Source: Pseudomonadota bacterium
GTDB lineage: Bacteria; Pseudomonadota; Gammaproteobacteria; Steroidobacterales; Steroidobacteraceae
DNA length: 64,000 nt
Assembly (NCBI GenBank): GCA_021779535.1
Contig: JAJYAM010000005.1
Coordinates: 1-64,000, forward strand
Reading direction: 5' to 3'
Below, piece by piece: positions 62,175 to 64,000 of this stretch (position 1 is the first letter of the stretch; each line of letters opens with the position of its first letter). The notes beneath the pieces are model-generated. The model had not been told where the DNA came from. It saw only the letters and a program-made list of their open reading frames with translations, and did not search any database. The position numbers and the translations under genes are program-made.

Positions 62175-64000
62175 TCAGGGCGGCGCCCGCCGGAACCAGA
62201 GCGCCTTCAATCCCTCGAGCAGCACGAACACGACGACGCCGACCGCGACGCCGATCGCGGCGGCGCGCCAACCGAGCGTCGCGAAGTGGAACAGGCCGGC
62301 GGCCGGCTTCCAGCCGACCGCGACCGCGAGCAACACGATCACCGCGCCGAACAGCACCCACAGGGATCGGTTCGGCCGGGCCACGGCGCCGCGCAGCGTC
62401 GCGCCGAAGCTGCGATTCACCAGGATCAAGGACAGGTTCGCGACGACCAGCGAGACGAACACGATCGCGCGCAGCCGCTCGGCCGCGACGCCGATGCGCG
62501 CGCCGATCACCAGCAGCGCGGCGAGCAGCAGGAACGACACCGTGCCCTGGGCGACCGCCCAGAGCACGCGCCGCGGCCGCAGCAGCGGCTCGCGCGGGTC
62601 CCGCGGCGGCCGGCGCATCACGTCCTCCTCTTCCGGTTCCGCTTCGAACACCAGCGAGCAGGCCGGATCGATGATCATCTCGAGGAATGCGATGTGGATC
62701 GGCGACAGCACGAGCGGCAGGCCGAGGAGCAACGGCGTGAGCGCGAGTCCCGCGATCGGAATGTGCACCGCGACGATGTACTCGATCGCCTTCACCAGGT
62801 TGTCGTAGATCCTGCGACCGAGCCGGATCGTCTGCACGATCGAGCCGAAATCGTCGTCCAGCAGCACGATCGACGAGGCTTCGCGAGCCACGTCGGTGCC
62901 GCGGCCGCCCATCGCGATCCCGATGTGCGCCGCCTTGATCGCCGGGGCGTCGTTCACGCCGTCGCCGGTCATCGCGACGACCTCCCCCGCCGTCTTCAGG
63001 CTCTGCACGATGCGCAGCTTGTCCGCCGGACGGATCCTCGCGAACACGCTGGTCTGCCCGACCAGCGTCGCGAGCCGCGCATCGTCGGCGGCATCGAGCT
63101 GATCGGCCGTCAGCACGTGCGTCGTGTCGATTCCCGCCTCGCGCGCGATCGCGGACGCGGTCGCCGGGTAGTCGCCGGTGATCATCAGGACCCGGATCCC
63201 CGCCGAGCGGCACTCGGCGACCGCGGCCGGCACATTGGCGCGCAGCGGATCGGCGAATCCGAGGAGGCCGGCGTACTCGAACGCGAATCCCCGCGGCGAG
63301 TCGGGCAGCGCGCCGGCGCCGCGGGTCGGGTCGAGCGCCGCTTCGGCGACCGCGAGCACGCGGATGCCGGATTCGCCGAGCGCGTCGACCGCCGCACCGA
63401 GCGCGCGGGCGCGATCCCCGGTCAGCCGGCACAGCGACGCGATCGCCTCGACCGCGCCTTTCGCGTGCACGGTGAGCCGGCCGCCGTCGCCGCGCAGCAC
63501 GTTCGCGACCGCGAACAGGTCCGGACGCAGCCCATAGGCGCGCACCTGACCGGACGCGGGAGGCACGGTCTCGCCCGCCTCGCGCGCGAGCGCGTGCACC
63601 GCGACGTCCATCGGATCGACCGGCTCGCGCGGGGTCGCGCGCAGCGCGGCGCGCAAGGTGCGGCGCACCGGTTCCGGCGGCGGGACCGGATCGCCCGCGC
63701 GCCAGCCCGCCTCCGGCGCGACGATCGCGGCGACGCTCATGCGGTTCTGCGTCAAGGTACCGGTCTTGTCGGTGCACAGCACCGTCGTCGCGCCGAGCGT
63801 CTCGATCGCGGCGGCGCGCCGCGTGAGCACCCGCGCGCGCGAGATCCGCCAGGCGCCCATCGCCATGAATACCGCGATCACCAGCGGGAATTCCTCCGGC
63901 AGCAGCGACATGCCGATCGCGATGCCGGCGAGCAGCGCGTTCAACCACGACCCGCGCAACGATCCGAACAGCACGACGACCAGGCCGCCCGCGATCGCGC
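62175..64000 (-). CDS. Cation-transporting P-type ATPase, 5' end cut off
   Basis: About 608 residues of a P2-type (calcium/magnesium-like) ATPase, running off the window at 64000. Seen: the SLLPEEFPLVIAVFMAMGAW helix (PEEFP variant of the ion-site PEGLP), DKTGTLTQNRM with the phosphorylated Asp, MTGDGVNDAPAI hinge, DVAREAS and the C-terminal membrane helices. N-terminal actuator domain and first helices are outside. The reading frame stays open to base 64000, so the GTG at 63974 is not the start. Final residues of the protein are basic (FRRAPP). Confidence 0.92.
   Translation of the reverse strand, partial: AIAGGLVVVLFGSLRGSWLNALLAGIAIGMSLLPEEFPLVIAVFMAMGAWRISRARVLTRRAAAIETLGATTVLCTDKTGTLTQNRMSVAAIVAPEAGWRAGDPVPPPEPVRRTLRAALRATPREPVDPMDVAVHALAREAGETVPPASGQVRAYGLRPDLFAVANVLRGDGGRLTVHAKGAVEAIASLCRLTGDRARALGAAVDALGESGIRVLAVAEAALDPTRGAGALPDSPRGFAFEYAGLLGFADPLRANVPAAVAECRSAGIRVLMITGDYPATASAIAREAGIDTTHVLTADQLDAADDARLATLVGQTSVFARIRPADKLRIVQSLKTAGEVVAMTGDGVNDAPAIKAAHIGIAMGGRGTDVAREASSIVLLDDDFGSIVQTIRLGRRIYDNLVKAIEYIVAVHIPIAGLALTPLLLGLPLVLSPIHIAFLEMIIDPACSLVFEAEPEEEDVMRRPPRDPREPLLRPRRVLWAVAQGTVSFLLLAALLVIGARIGVAAERLRAIVFVSLVVANLSLILVNRSFGATLRGAVARPNRSLWVLFGAVIVLLAVAVGWKPAAGLFHFATLGWRAAAIGVAVGVVVFVLLEGLKALWFRRAPP

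Noticed and set aside
1-64000. tRNA, rRNA, CRISPR, insertion sequence or prophage signals
   Set aside because: None found on reading both strands; no transposase or integrase frames and no direct-repeat arrays were seen.

Overview
The window is about 64 kb of very G+C-rich, densely coding bacterial DNA with no gene-free stretch above 300 bases. The gene set (ZapE, glutathione-dependent formaldehyde dehydrogenase, the ~1600-residue NAD-glutamate dehydrogenase, Xanthomonas-like phosphoglycerate mutase, FixLJ-like and hybrid two-component kinases) points to an aerobic or facultative proteobacterium, probably a gamma- or betaproteobacterium; I cannot place it further. I saw no rRNA or tRNA gene, no CRISPR array, no insertion sequence and no sign of a recent island. 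Both ends cut through a gene.

Layout. 1-9.9 kb (+): zapE end, a 2-oxoacid dehydrogenase operon (E1alpha-E1beta-E2), the giant NAD-glutamate dehydrogenase and gpmA. 9.9-12.1 kb (-): a [2Fe-2S] ferredoxin, then a TPP-riboswitch operon for thiamine salvage (YkoF-like binder, PnuC/PnuT-type transporter, ThiK-like kinase). 12.2-18.3 kb: PhzF protein, a lipoprotein, a PLDc_N/TPR protein overlapping a ModF-like double ABC ATPase, an unknown divergent gene, frmA and a Lys/His-rich secreted protein. 18.4-23.4 kb: an orphan ABC importer (fused permease, ATPase with an extra C-terminal domain, DUF2127 membrane protein) divergent from a fosmidomycin-resistance-type MFS exporter.

23.3-31.3 kb holds the most unusual system: a six-gene operon (hyfB-C-E-F-G-I order) for a hydrogenase-4/complex-I-like membrane complex whose large subunit has lost all the cysteines that bind the Ni-Fe site, whereas the small subunit keeps its iron-sulfur cysteines. 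It is an energy-converting-hydrogenase-related (Ehr) complex. A divergent 79-residue ribbon-helix-helix protein is separated from it by a short interval with a perfect inverted repeat laid over a symmetrical TATAAT element. A cytochrome b561 follows.

31-45.9 kb: a large DUF4382 lipoprotein, a lipid-modification trio (desaturase, cyclopropane synthase, geranylgeranyl-reductase-like flavoprotein), a hybrid histidine kinase, a three-BON protein, thioesterase, flavodoxin-like protein, a 1030-residue Asp-box propeller protein and a POT peptide symporter. 46-53.2 kb: a methylated-amine (glycine-betaine-like) demethylation operon made of a Rieske oxygenase and two tandem DMGDH-type flavoproteins, with a divergent LysR regulator. 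53.2-64 kb: a hybrid kinase, a sensor-less kinase with its FixJ-like regulator, a 29-residue CcoQ-like microprotein, hemN, glpK, a kinase/ATPase fusion, a decayed paralogue of the sensor-less kinase, and a P-type ATPase cut by the window end. Several of these families are typical of low-oxygen adaptation, which is inference only.
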